A stretch of DNA of 7,611 nt from Chloroflexota bacterium (GCA_003577005.1 QEUW01000363.1:1-7611); one strand, 5' to 3'; shown: positions 1-5,674, counted from the stretch's first letter. Notes: a model not told the origin generated them from the letters alone. Numbers and translations are program-made.

Positions 1-1
1 G

Positions 2-256
2 GTCGCCAGAGGCCACGATGTGACCCGAACGCCGGTGGATTGGATGCCGCTCGACGCCAGCGATGAACGACAACTCTTGGGGGCGACCGCGCAGGGCCGG
101 CTGATCTTTACGTTCAACGTGCGCGACTTCCTGGCGCTTGCCAGTCGCCACCCGCGCCATGCCGGTATCGTGCTGACGGCGCAGCGAGCCTGGACACTCA
201 CCGCGTTGGTTGCGGCACTCGACCGGCTGCTCTCCGAAACCGATGCCGCCGGCTAG
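2..256 (+). CDS. DUF5615 family PIN-like protein, 5'-truncated by window edge
   Basis: The open frame enters from the left edge and reads VARGHDVTRTPVDWMPLDAS and onward to a TAG at 254-256, about 84 residues. The pattern 'ARGHDV...DE.L...A...GR.I.TFNVRDF' followed by 'H.GI.L' is typical of DUF5615 proteins, which have a Mut7-C/PIN-like fold and are proposed to be nuclease toxins. The Asp of the TFNVRDF stretch is the expected acidic residue of this half of the fold. The N-terminal part, which would carry the first catalytic Asp (usually in a 'LLDENL/LADE' motif), lies outside the window. The GTG at 20-22 is an internal Val codon and not a credible start, because homology-like sequence continues before it. 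A DUF433-type antitoxin often precedes such genes, but that region is not visible. The gene converges on the AbiEi pseudogene with only 4 bp between the two stop codons. Family assignment is from recognised motifs; activity is inferred. Confidence 0.8.
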   Translation, partial: VARGHDVTRTPVDWMPLDASDERQLLGATAQGRLIFTFNVRDFLALASRHPRHAGIVLTAQRAWTLTALVAALDRLLSETDAAG

Positions 257-260
257 AAGG

Positions 261-847
261 TCATGCTTCCCAAGTCCACACAATCGGATTCCATCTGCCT
301 ACATTTTGGTTTTGGAGAACAGGATCTATAAATTGCTTGGCGGCTGCCACTGCATCGCGGATTTCACGCCAGGGAAGGCCAGTTTCATCGACCATTCTGC
401 GCAGCGGCTGAGTCCAACTGTCGGGTGGGGTCGGCAACGTTGAAGGCAAGCGTAATGCGTCACATCACCAGGCTCTAGCCGGTTGGTGTGCAAGCGCAGA
501 CCAGAATGCCGTCGTGAGGCAGTGCGCGGCGCCGTCACATGAATCGCATCGGGCAGCAAGTCCGAGAGTTCGTAAAGCGCCAGCGCGCTGTCATGGGAGA
601 TTACAGAATGGGGACCCGCCCGCAACCAGGCGACAAAGAGGTCCTCATGCGCTGAAGCCGGAAAGCGCCTCAACCGATAGATACCTGGATGGACGCGCTC
701 AAAGAGACCGGTCTGCACATGATATGACAGCAAGGCATGGCTAAATCCGACTCGCCGGGCCTGCGCGGCGGTGAAGTAGCCGGCCTGGGCTTCGGCAGTT
801 TGATAAAGCTGATCGTGGTTCGGCGATGGGGTAGTCTTTCTACTCAT
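261..847 (-). pseudogene. Frameshifted AbiEi-type (type IV TA) antitoxin / transcriptional regulator
   Basis: From the ATG at 845-847 the first 130 or so residues match the AbiEi layout. There is an N-terminal winged-helix region with 'AEAQAGYFTAAQARRVGFS', then 'LLSYHVQTGLFERVHPGIYRLRRFP', 'HEDLFVAWLRAGPHSVISHDSALALYELSD' and 'LRLHTNRLEPGDVTHYA'. Family members then continue 'GLPVTT..RTI.D'. Here the starting frame runs into unrelated sequence and stops at 326, while the neighbouring frame gives 'RLPSTLPTPPDSW' and stays open to a TGA at 261-263. This points to a frameshift near 447-452. The tail after the shift (MVDETGLPWREIRDAVAAAK and beyond) does not look like the normal AbiEi C-terminus, so a fused foreign fragment is possible. 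AbiEi proteins repress their own promoter and neutralise the nucleotidyltransferase toxin AbiEii; no AbiEii gene is visible here. There is no clear Shine-Dalgarno site before the ATG. The family call is fairly sure; the exact lesion is not. Confidence 0.72.
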
Positions 848-888
848 GTGTGCAGAATAGCAAGTAACACTTTATATTTTGCACACAT
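846..888. promoter_or_regulatory. Paired 9-bp inverted repeat, probable AbiEi autoregulatory operator
   Basis: ATGTGTGCA at 846-854 and its exact complement TGCACACAT at 880-888 are separated by 25 bp. One arm overlaps the -10 box and the other touches the AbiEi start codon. AbiEi antitoxins are known to repress their own promoters by binding inverted repeats there, so an operator is the natural reading. The repeats and their position are seen directly; the protein binding is inferred. Confidence 0.65.
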
Positions 889-915
889 TATTATGAGGAT
901 GGAAGGATTTGTCAA
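887..915 (-). promoter_or_regulatory. Sigma-70-type promoter of the AbiEi gene
   Basis: Read on the minus strand, a perfect -35 box TTGACA (910-915) is followed after exactly 17 bp by AATAAT (887-892), five of six bases of the -10 consensus. Transcription should begin near 880, giving a leader of roughly 33 nt before the ATG at 845-847. The -10 box overlaps the distal operator half-site. Confidence 0.75.
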
Positions 916-1026
916 GAACTGCAGGCTTTCAATTCGACGAAGCGAAGTCTCTTCGAGCGCTCAGCAGATAGTCAATTAACCACCACGCAAAATGGGCCCG
1001 CTCGGAGTGCTGAAGGAGTGAACCGG

Positions 1027-3651
1027 TCAAGTGGCCTCACCCTCCCAGGGGTTGCGCAAGGACCTGCCCACAATCTGCGCCAACCCCGCACCCATGCCGA
1101 TGAGACCAAACAGAATCAGCAATACGCGCATGCTCAGGCTCTCTTCGTCCAGATAAGCCAACGCCCACGCGGCCATGACCGCCCCGGCCAGCAGCAGGAG
1201 CCAGTGCAGCGTGGCAGCGAGCCGGCGTTTGTGTTCCCGGCGCTGGCGTAAGGGAACCCAGCGATAACCCGGTAGTTGCCGCCCCTCTACCTGGGAGCGG
1301 ATGGCGGTCGGCGCGGCGCTGCGCACGTTATCACTGCTATCGTGTAGCCGGCGGTTCAGCCCGACCAGCACCCAAGTATACGTGCTGCGATCCTCACTCT
1401 TTAGCTGCCCCAAGGCGCTGGCCGCCGCCGCCCGCACATACCTTTCGGGGTCGCTGAGCAGCCTGAGGAGCGGCTCGACCACCTCTGCCCGTCCCTGCCC
1501 CACCTGCCCCAAAGCGCTGGCCGCCCCCGCCCGCACAGACCCGTCGGAGTCGCTGAGCAGTTTGAGCAGTGAGTTGACAACGGCCGGATGATAGGCTGCG
1601 ATTTCCTCCATCAATCGCCCGGGCTGAGCGCCAAAGGGGGCGGTCTCCCGTTGGTCGACAGGGTCCAATGCCTGGCGCAGCAGCAACTCGGCTGCCATCT
1701 GCTGTAACCGTTGACCGGCGCCGGGTGTCAGGCCCAACGGGGTGCAGTCCAGGTAGCCGCGCACTGCCAGATCCAGTTCGCGCTGCAAAACCCAGGCCAA
1801 CCGGGACGAGAGTTGCCAGCGCGGCAGCAGTCCGGGGCCAATCAGCCGCACCTGATAGGGCGCACGCAACAGGGTTGCAACAAACCCGCCCGACACTCTT
1901 GCCATCCATCCTCGATACCAACCAGGAGCCACGGCTGCAAGCGAGGTCGAACGCAGCCAGGACCACGGGGCCGGTTGCGCTGTCAAGATTGCCAGCAACA
2001 GTTGTGAGGCTTTCTCGGCCGTGGCGCTGTTCGAGCCCAGATACCCAATCACCAACAGATGCACCTCATGCCACCAGGCAATATGCAACTCTTTCATCAC
2101 CAGATCGATATAGTCAGGGTCGGGCTGAGCAGCGATGTGGCGGGCGGCCAGGTACTCCTGAAAGGTGCGGTGCATAAACTCCAGCGAGCCGTCGCCGCGG
2201 CCTTGCAACAGCCCGCTACGGTCGCGCACCACCTGGATAAACTGGCGTGCCTCCTGCTCGGCCTGGGCCGGGTCGCCCAGCTTGCGCCGGCGCAAGACGG
2301 CGGCCAGTTGCGTCACGAACTCGGCTTCGGGTGCGGCCAGCCGTTCCGCCACACCGTGCAGCCAATAGGCCACCGGCGCCAACAGTTCCAGCTTAGTCTG
2401 CCAGTCATAGCCGCCGATGAGACCCGAATCCTTGATCGCCTTGTTGCGCTCCCAGGTGTCGAGCAGCGCCTCGCAGCATTTGAGATAGAGTTCTACCCGG
2501 CGGTTGGGCAACACGCGATTGTTGCGATAGACAATAGCGATGATGGTGCAGAGCAGCGGGTTGCGCGCCAGGTCGCCCACCCGTTCGTTGGCCTGGATGG
2601 CGTCGTCCAGTTCGTGGGCTTCGCTTTGCTCGGCGTCGCCGTAGGCCGTGGCATACCAGGCGCGGATAAAATGTTGCACATCTTCGGGTGAGAATTCTTT
2701 GACCTCACAGCGCTGGAACGCACCGCTCAACTCCACCTCATGATAGCCGTGGGGCCGCGAAGTGACGACCATCAGGTTGTCGCGGTAGCGCCCGTCTGGA
2801 TGTTGCCAGAGCGCCTGGATGGCGTCGCTGAGCGTGCGGCGCAACCCCAAGTCGGCGATTTCATCCAGCCCGTCGAAGAGCAGCAGACAGCGCCCATCGA
2901 CCAGAGCCTGTTGGACAAAGGCGGCAGGGACAGCGGGATAGTAGGCATGGGCGCTGATAAACGCAGCAATGGCCGCAGCCAGGTCTGGCACGACGCCCGG
3001 CCGCACAAGCGCAGCTAGATGGTCGGCAAAGCGGCGCAGTTCGAGCAGTACAGGCAGGCGTTTTTGGCTAAACTGAGGACCCAGATTTTCTGGATCGGCC
3101 TGTTTGTCGTGGGCAAAGAGCACGGCCAGCCAGCGCGTCAACGTCGTTTTGCCGCTGCCCGGCCCACCTAGGATGACGAGCCGACGATATCTATCGAGCG
3201 CCTCGGCCACTGAGAGGGTGATGCGCTGGGGTTGGCGCGCCTCCCTCTCTAACTGGCGGAAACGCTCTAGCATTAGATATGCTGGTTCAGTTTTTCCACT
3301 TCCGGTTGGCAAAGCCAGCAACTCCTGAGGGGGCGGAGACAATTTCTCAAAATTAGAGATAAGCTGTTCAGTACTTTGAGAAAGTTCAACGTTTAGCTTG
3401 ACAAAAATCTGCGCCAGTGGAAGTTCGTTGAGGCCAGGGTCGCGTTCGGGGAGACCAGTGAGCGTCATGCGGTTGTAGTGTTTGACCACCTGTGCCCGGT
3501 AGCGCGCCTCCACCGCCGCTGGGTCGAACGCCGGTGGGGCCGGTTCGATGCCCATATACACATTTTGAGTGATATTGGCGCCAATGGCGACGATACTGGC
3601 ATCATCACCGACATGGCCTTCAATGTGGTTACTTGCTTTGGGTTCAGGCAT
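1027..3651 (-). CDS. NACHT NTPase with HEAT repeats and two C-terminal membrane segments (bacterial NLR-like)
   Basis: This 874-residue protein has a NACHT STAND-NTPase core: Walker A GGPGSGKTTL (162-171), Walker B LLLFDGLDEI (256-265), the TSRP box (297-300), FSPEDVQHFI (320-329), NPLLCTIIAIVY (364-375) and the winged-helix signature EFMHRTFQEYLAA (491-503). A short N-terminal stretch, GHVGDDASIVAIGANITQNV (12-31), and a pre-NACHT segment (50-87) are typical of bacterial NACHT proteins. Three HEAT-like repeats follow (about 688-785); the first two have a 33-residue period, visible in the DNA as a 99-bp near-repeat. Two hydrophobic helices (about 811-834 and 841-862) end the protein. Such proteins often sense phage or stress and trigger cell death; the membrane helices could be the effector or an anchor. 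A second P-loop-like LPTGSGKTE lies at 114-122. The start is supported by GGAAGA 5 nt before the ATG. No convincing promoter was found. The NACHT call is firm; the defence role is inferred. Confidence 0.93.
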   Translation of the reverse strand: MPEPKASNHIEGHVGDDASIVAIGANITQNVYMGIEPAPPAFDPAAVEARYRAQVVKHYNRMTLTGLPERDPGLNELPLAQIFVKLNVELSQSTEQLISNFEKLSPPPQELLALPTGSGKTEPAYLMLERFRQLEREARQPQRITLSVAEALDRYRRLVILGGPGSGKTTLTRWLAVLFAHDKQADPENLGPQFSQKRLPVLLELRRFADHLAALVRPGVVPDLAAAIAAFISAHAYYPAVPAAFVQQALVDGRCLLLFDGLDEIADLGLRRTLSDAIQALWQHPDGRYRDNLMVVTSRPHGYHEVELSGAFQRCEVKEFSPEDVQHFIRAWYATAYGDAEQSEAHELDDAIQANERVGDLARNPLLCTIIAIVYRNNRVLPNRRVELYLKCCEALLDTWERNKAIKDSGLIGGYDWQTKLELLAPVAYWLHGVAERLAAPEAEFVTQLAAVLRRRKLGDPAQAEQEARQFIQVVRDRSGLLQGRGDGSLEFMHRTFQEYLAARHIAAQPDPDYIDLVMKELHIAWWHEVHLLVIGYLGSNSATAEKASQLLLAILTAQPAPWSWLRSTSLAAVAPGWYRGWMARVSGGFVATLLRAPYQVRLIGPGLLPRWQLSSRLAWVLQRELDLAVRGYLDCTPLGLTPGAGQRLQQMAAELLLRQALDPVDQRETAPFGAQPGRLMEEIAAYHPAVVNSLLKLLSDSDGSVRAGAASALGQVGQGRAEVVEPLLRLLSDPERYVRAAAASALGQLKSEDRSTYTWVLVGLNRRLHDSSDNVRSAAPTAIRSQVEGRQLPGYRWVPLRQRREHKRRLAATLHWLLLLAGAVMAAWALAYLDEESLSMRVLLILFGLIGMGAGLAQIVGRSLRNPWEGEAT

Positions 3652-3721
3652 GGGGGTCTTCCGAGAACAACCATTGTCGAGTTAAGTTGCTGGCTAATTT
3701 TTACATGGGATCAAGAGTCTC

Positions 3722-3810
3722 AAGCTGCCGCCGGCTGCACTATCTCCACCTTTGCCATCGCCAAGGTGATCACCCTCTCTTTCACCCATGGCGGCGCAGG
3801 CTTTCGATCA
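3722..3810 (-). repeat. Dispersed intergenic repeat, copy A (downstream of MNT)
   Basis: This stretch begins 21 bp after the MNT stop codon (minus-strand sense) with TGATCGAAAGCCTGCGC and shares collinear blocks with 4869-5007. The shared blocks on the plus strand are ATCTCCAC, GCCAAGG[T/C]GATCAC, ACC(C)ATGGCG and GCGCAGGCTTTCG[A/T]TCA, in the same order and orientation. Copy B has extra sequence between the blocks. No protein-coding role is evident. It fills most of the 180-bp gap between the MNT and NACHT genes. Homology is judged by eye. Confidence 0.5.
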
Positions 3811-3831
3811 GAGCGGGACACCTTCTCCCAC

Positions 3832-4263
3832 CTACACATGGGGTGGCACCACCCAGGAACAACCGGTACGGCGTAGCCCCTGCTCCCGCCAGTGTTGAAA
3901 CTGCCGTCGCCAGCGAGCGAAGAGTGGCCTGCCATGTAGCGGTCTGCCGTCGCTCAGCGCTTCCAAGACAGTGAGATGCTTCCGGGCCATCATCCGCTCC
4001 CATTCTGCGCGCGTAAAGGACTGGACCTGGATCGGGGCCAGCAGCGGGCGCAGGCGCATCAGCAGGCGAAAACGCTCGCGCGGGTCGGCTGGCAAATCGC
4101 CGCCAATGACCAGGATGTCAATATCGCTGCCCTTTTGCTGGGCGTTGCGCGCTACGGAACCAAACAGAATGATGCAGTCGGGCTGGTAGGCTGTAGCAAC
4201 TGAGCAGGCGTATTCTTCAGCCCAGACAGGTAGTTGATCAGTCGTCAGGATCTGCTCTAACAT
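3832..4263 (-). CDS. MNT-domain minimal nucleotidyltransferase (antitoxin of an MNT/HEPN pair)
   Basis: This 143-residue protein has the signature of the minimal nucleotidyltransferase family: FGSVARNAQQKGSDIDILVI, with Gly35-Ser36, exactly ten residues, then Asp47 and Asp49 (GSx10DxD). The C-terminal part (LTVLEALSDGRPLHGR, then LRRTGCSWVVP) is also typical of MNT proteins that pair with HEPN partners. In characterised pairs HEPN is the RNase toxin, and the MNT protein inactivates it by adding nucleotides to it. The gene overlaps the 3' end of the HEPN reading frame by 26 bp, which suggests translational coupling, and an AAAGG motif sits 9 nt before the ATG. The frame is full length and undamaged, although its HEPN partner is broken. 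Whether it still serves another HEPN in the genome cannot be told. Family is firm; the antitoxin role comes from the family. Confidence 0.9.
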   Translation of the reverse strand: MLEQILTTDQLPVWAEEYACSVATAYQPDCIILFGSVARNAQQKGSDIDILVIGGDLPADPRERFRLLMRLRPLLAPIQVQSFTRAEWERMMARKHLTVLEALSDGRPLHGRPLFARWRRQFQHWREQGLRRTGCSWVVPPHV

Positions 4264-4521
4264 TTACAGCGGCCTTTCTCACAAAATCCAGCACCGTCTG
4301 CGCATCTTCCAGGGCGGCGACAGCCGTTTCCTCATCGTACTCAAGTTCAACTTCTGTGCGCGCATCTGGATAGCGTGAGCGCGTGTAATGCTCGTCCAGC
4401 GCCTGCGCCTCTGCTTGTGGGGCACTCTGTGGATCAATCTGAAGTGCGAAGCACAATTGATCCAACAGTGAAGGAACACTATGTCCCCAAGGTCGCTCAC
4501 CTGTATGATAGAGCATGGCCT

Positions 4522-4553
4522 TGATCGTGCTAGCGCACGCACTAGCGTGATCG
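4522..4553. repeat. 26-bp palindromic insertion with 6-bp direct repeat inside HEPN
   Basis: TGATCG occurs at 4522-4527 and again at 4548-4553, flanking a 20-bp imperfect palindrome at 4528-4547 (TGCTAGCGCA and CGCACTAGCG halves, differing only by transitions). Deleting 26 bp joins ...GAAAAAGCGATC to AAGGCCATGC on the minus strand and restores the HEPN frame. A closely related sequence lies at 4917-4945. Both the direct repeat and the frame repair are seen directly; a transposition-like origin is inferred. Confidence 0.75.
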
Positions 4554-4644
4554 CTTTTTCAGGAGCTTGTTGGCAAAAGAAAGCGCACGGGCCATAACGT
4601 TGCGAGTCAAACAGAACCCGCGCCATTTCCAGGTCTTCGGTTGC

Positions 4645-4742
4645 CTAGTGCATATTTAACAGAGTTGTTTGTCATACACCTTCCAGGAAGCTTTGAGCTT
4701 CCTGGAAGGTTTGCAAAGGAACCTGGCTAAAACTGCACTAGT
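4645..4742. mobile_element. MITE-like element of about 90 bp with internal 15-bp hairpin
   Basis: On the minus strand ACTAG at 4738-4742 is repeated at 4645-4649, flanking an 88-bp core that begins and ends with TGCA. Because CTAG is itself palindromic, the ends can equally be described as 8-bp terminal inverted repeats CTAGTGCA/TGCACTAG (4645-4652 and 4734-4741), with weaker pairing further in (TTTA and C matches). The centre holds a perfect 15-bp inverted repeat, ACCTTCCAGGAAGCT (4678-4692) and AGCTTCCTGGAAGGT (4696-4710), with a 3-nt loop. No run of T follows the hairpin on either strand, so it is a poor intrinsic terminator. The element splits codon 10 or so of the HEPN gene. There is no coding capacity, so any movement would need a transposase supplied elsewhere. 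Confidence 0.68.
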
Positions 4743-4835
4743 TAGCCAACGCGTGGATTCCTCGTTCATCGGCCTCTTCTCAGTCTGGGAAGGAACGACA
4801 AGTGGCGTCAAGTCTAGAGATGGCAGCCTGGTCAG

Positions 4836-4864
4836 ATTATAGCCTACGAACCAGATGGGGACAA
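4836..4864 (-). promoter_or_regulatory. Probable promoter of the HEPN-MNT operon
   Basis: Read on the minus strand, TTGTCC (4859-4864, four of six -35 bases) is spaced 17 bp from a perfect TATAAT (4836-4841). It lies about 66 bp upstream of the recovered HEPN start at 4769, which supports that start over the ATG at 4626. Confidence 0.6.
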
Positions 4865-4868
4865 AGTG

Positions 4869-5007
4869 CAGCTTGCTGCCGGGTCTTGCTCACGCCGCAT
4901 CTCCACTAGGGCCAAGGCGATCACGCTTGCGTACGTTAGCACCATGGCGTAGCCGCCTGCGGCATCATCTCATCCTGCATTCCCTGAGCAGCGCAGGCTT
5001 TCGTTCA
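4869..5007 (-). repeat. Dispersed intergenic repeat, copy B (at the vapC 3' end)
   Basis: This stretch is collinear with 3722-3810 through the blocks listed there. On the minus strand it begins TGAACGAAAGCCTGCGC, and its first three bases are the stop codon of the VapC gene. Compared with copy A it contains extra sequence, including the palindromic repeat at 4917-4945. Its far end abuts the HEPN promoter. Confidence 0.5.
4917..4945. repeat. Second copy of the palindromic repeat that interrupts HEPN
   Basis: The plus strand here reads GCGATCACGCT, then TGCGTACGTTAGCACCAT. The minus strand at 4524-4554 reads GCGATCACGCT, AG, then TGCGTGCGCTAGCACGAT. By hand alignment 26 of 29 bases match with one 2-base gap. 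This copy is in intergenic DNA and is in the opposite orientation to the one in HEPN. Confidence 0.65.
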
Positions 5008-5421
5008 TGTACGAGCAGAGGCGCTCAACTCGTGCTGGATGACTATTTCCTCTGGGATGGCGCGCATGTGCTCATCGCGGTGAACCAGCACGGCTGACCG
5101 GGCTTGCGCACATGCGGCAATGAGGGTATCGACGAGTGGTAGGCGCTGGGGTGTGTGGCAACCGATCACAAACGCAGCCTTGGCCACCGCGGTATCGACT
5201 GAGATCACTTCGGTGAACAGCAGTTGGTAGTTGGCGAGCGTTGTCTCGACCTCTGCTTCGTTCGCTCCCAACTCTCGCAGGCGGCGACCAAATTCTGTTA
5301 ACGAAACGCTCGCTATGCTCAACTCGGCATCGTCGGTCTCAAACAAGGCTTGAGCCTCCTCCCAGCCAGGCTCCTGGCGATAATGAGCAAGGAGAGCAGA
5401 GGTGTCAAGGACATAGCGCAT
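5005..5421 (-). CDS. vapC: PIN-domain RNase toxin (VapC family)
   Basis: A 138-residue PIN protein of normal family length. The four conserved acidic positions are present: Asp6 in YVLDTSALL, Glu43 in SLTEFGRR, Asp98 in LPLVDTLIAA and Asp116 in VHRDEHM. VapC toxins are Mg2+-dependent endoribonucleases, usually cutting tRNA or rRNA, and are held inactive by the partner VapB. The start codon is 3 bp after the stop of the AbrB-type antitoxin gene, and a GGAAGG ribosome-binding motif lies 8 nt before the ATG within the end of vapB, so the two genes form one operon with coupled translation. The stop codon coincides with the first bases of an intergenic repeat (copy B), which may have set the C-terminus. 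RNA target is unknown. Confidence 0.92.
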   Translation of the reverse strand: MRYVLDTSALLAHYRQEPGWEEAQALFETDDAELSIASVSLTEFGRRLRELGANEAEVETTLANYQLLFTEVISVDTAVAKAAFVIGCHTPQRLPLVDTLIAACAQARSAVLVHRDEHMRAIPEEIVIQHELSASART

Positions 5422-5424
5422 GGT

Positions 5425-5667
5425 TTAGCCTTCCGCTTCTCGTTCGGCAATCAACTCTGCCACGGCGTCGCGGTCAGGCGAAAACCGCCGCCCCGCGCCG
5501 AGGAGCCGCCGCGCCAGTTCCGCCCGGTCTGGAATTACCCGGACCAGGATCTCATCCTTGCCTTGGATGATTTGCCAGTCGAGCCGATAGCCGGGCTTGA
5601 TGCCGTAGTGCCGTCCAAGCTCAGCAGGTATGGTAACCATGTTCTTCTGGGTAACTGTGGTAATCAT
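5425..5667 (-). CDS. vapB: AbrB/MazE-type antitoxin (VapB family)
   Basis: Using the ATG at 5665-5667 the protein has 80 residues. It starts MITTVTQKNMVTIPAELGRH, the swapped-hairpin DNA-binding fold of AbrB/SpoVT/MazE proteins, then YGIKPGYRLDW and KDEILVRVIPDRAEL. It ends in an acidic and helical tail, DAVAELIAEREAEG, that would wrap the PIN toxin. The protein should bind both the toxin and its own promoter. A longer frame is open to an ATG at 5707-5709, but that start would lie upstream of the -35 box of the promoter found here, and the extra residues (MSLTKPLPMDIIVS) do not look like family sequence. The shorter start is therefore chosen. It is the first gene of the operon with vapC. A decayed relative lies at 6030-6126. 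Confidence 0.9.
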   Translation of the reverse strand: MITTVTQKNMVTIPAELGRHYGIKPGYRLDWQIIQGKDEILVRVIPDRAELARRLLGAGRRFSPDRDAVAELIAEREAEG

Positions 5668-5674
5668 GGAAACG

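Larger units (their letters stand above)
4238..4769 (-). pseudogene. HEPN-domain toxin gene disrupted by two insertions
   Basis: Three pieces form one HEPN protein. Piece 1 starts at the ATG 4767-4769, preceded by AGAGG, and reads MNEESTRWL. Piece 2 (4549-4644) reads ATEDLEMARVLFDSQRYGPC then AFFCQQAPEKAI. Piece 3 (4241-4522) reads KAMLYHTGERPWGHSVPSLL, later ALDEHYTRSRYPDA and ending VRKAAVNVRADPDD. These are the expected HEPN parts in order: 'WL..A..DL..A' helix, 'GRY....F..QQA.EKA', 'H....LL' and the 'D..Y...RYPDA' tail. Pieces 1 and 2 are split by a hairpin-bearing element whose end supplies a TAG stop. Pieces 2 and 3 are split by a 26-bp insertion whose removal restores the frame exactly. 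The rebuilt protein is about 137 residues, normal for the family. One base still seems to be lost at the first junction. Residual translation of fragments is possible, but a full HEPN cannot be made. The gene precedes and overlaps the MNT antitoxin gene. Confidence 0.85.

Noticed and set aside
1400..1605. Direct repeats that might be a CRISPR array
   Set aside because: There are only two units 99 bp apart, in frame, and they encode HEAT repeats.
1394..1966. Minus-strand frame of 190 codons overlapping the NACHT gene
   Set aside because: It is a different reading frame of the same strand inside the NACHT C-terminal half, with low-complexity Arg/Gly/Ala composition and no motif.
2059..2691. 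Open plus-strand frame of 210 codons
   Set aside because: It lies wholly antisense to the NACHT gene and arises from the GC-rich third-position pattern of that gene.
3286..3312. DEAD/Cas3-like helicase suggested by PTGSGKTE
   Set aside because: No DEAD/DEAH box or other helicase motifs follow, and a complete NACHT domain does. Kept only as an odd motif.
3765..3774. 10-bp perfect palindrome GGTGATCACC as a regulatory site for the NACHT gene
   Set aside because: It is inside the dispersed repeat and shared in part with copy B, so it is better explained as part of that repeat.
3720..3935. Minus-strand frame of 71 codons overlapping the MNT 3' end
   Set aside because: Its first half is an out-of-frame reading of the MNT gene and the rest falls in the dispersed repeat (copy A). 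No family pattern was recognised.
4678..4710. Strong 15-bp hairpin as a transcription terminator
   Set aside because: There is no T-run after the stem on either strand, and it lies in the middle of an element that interrupts the HEPN gene.
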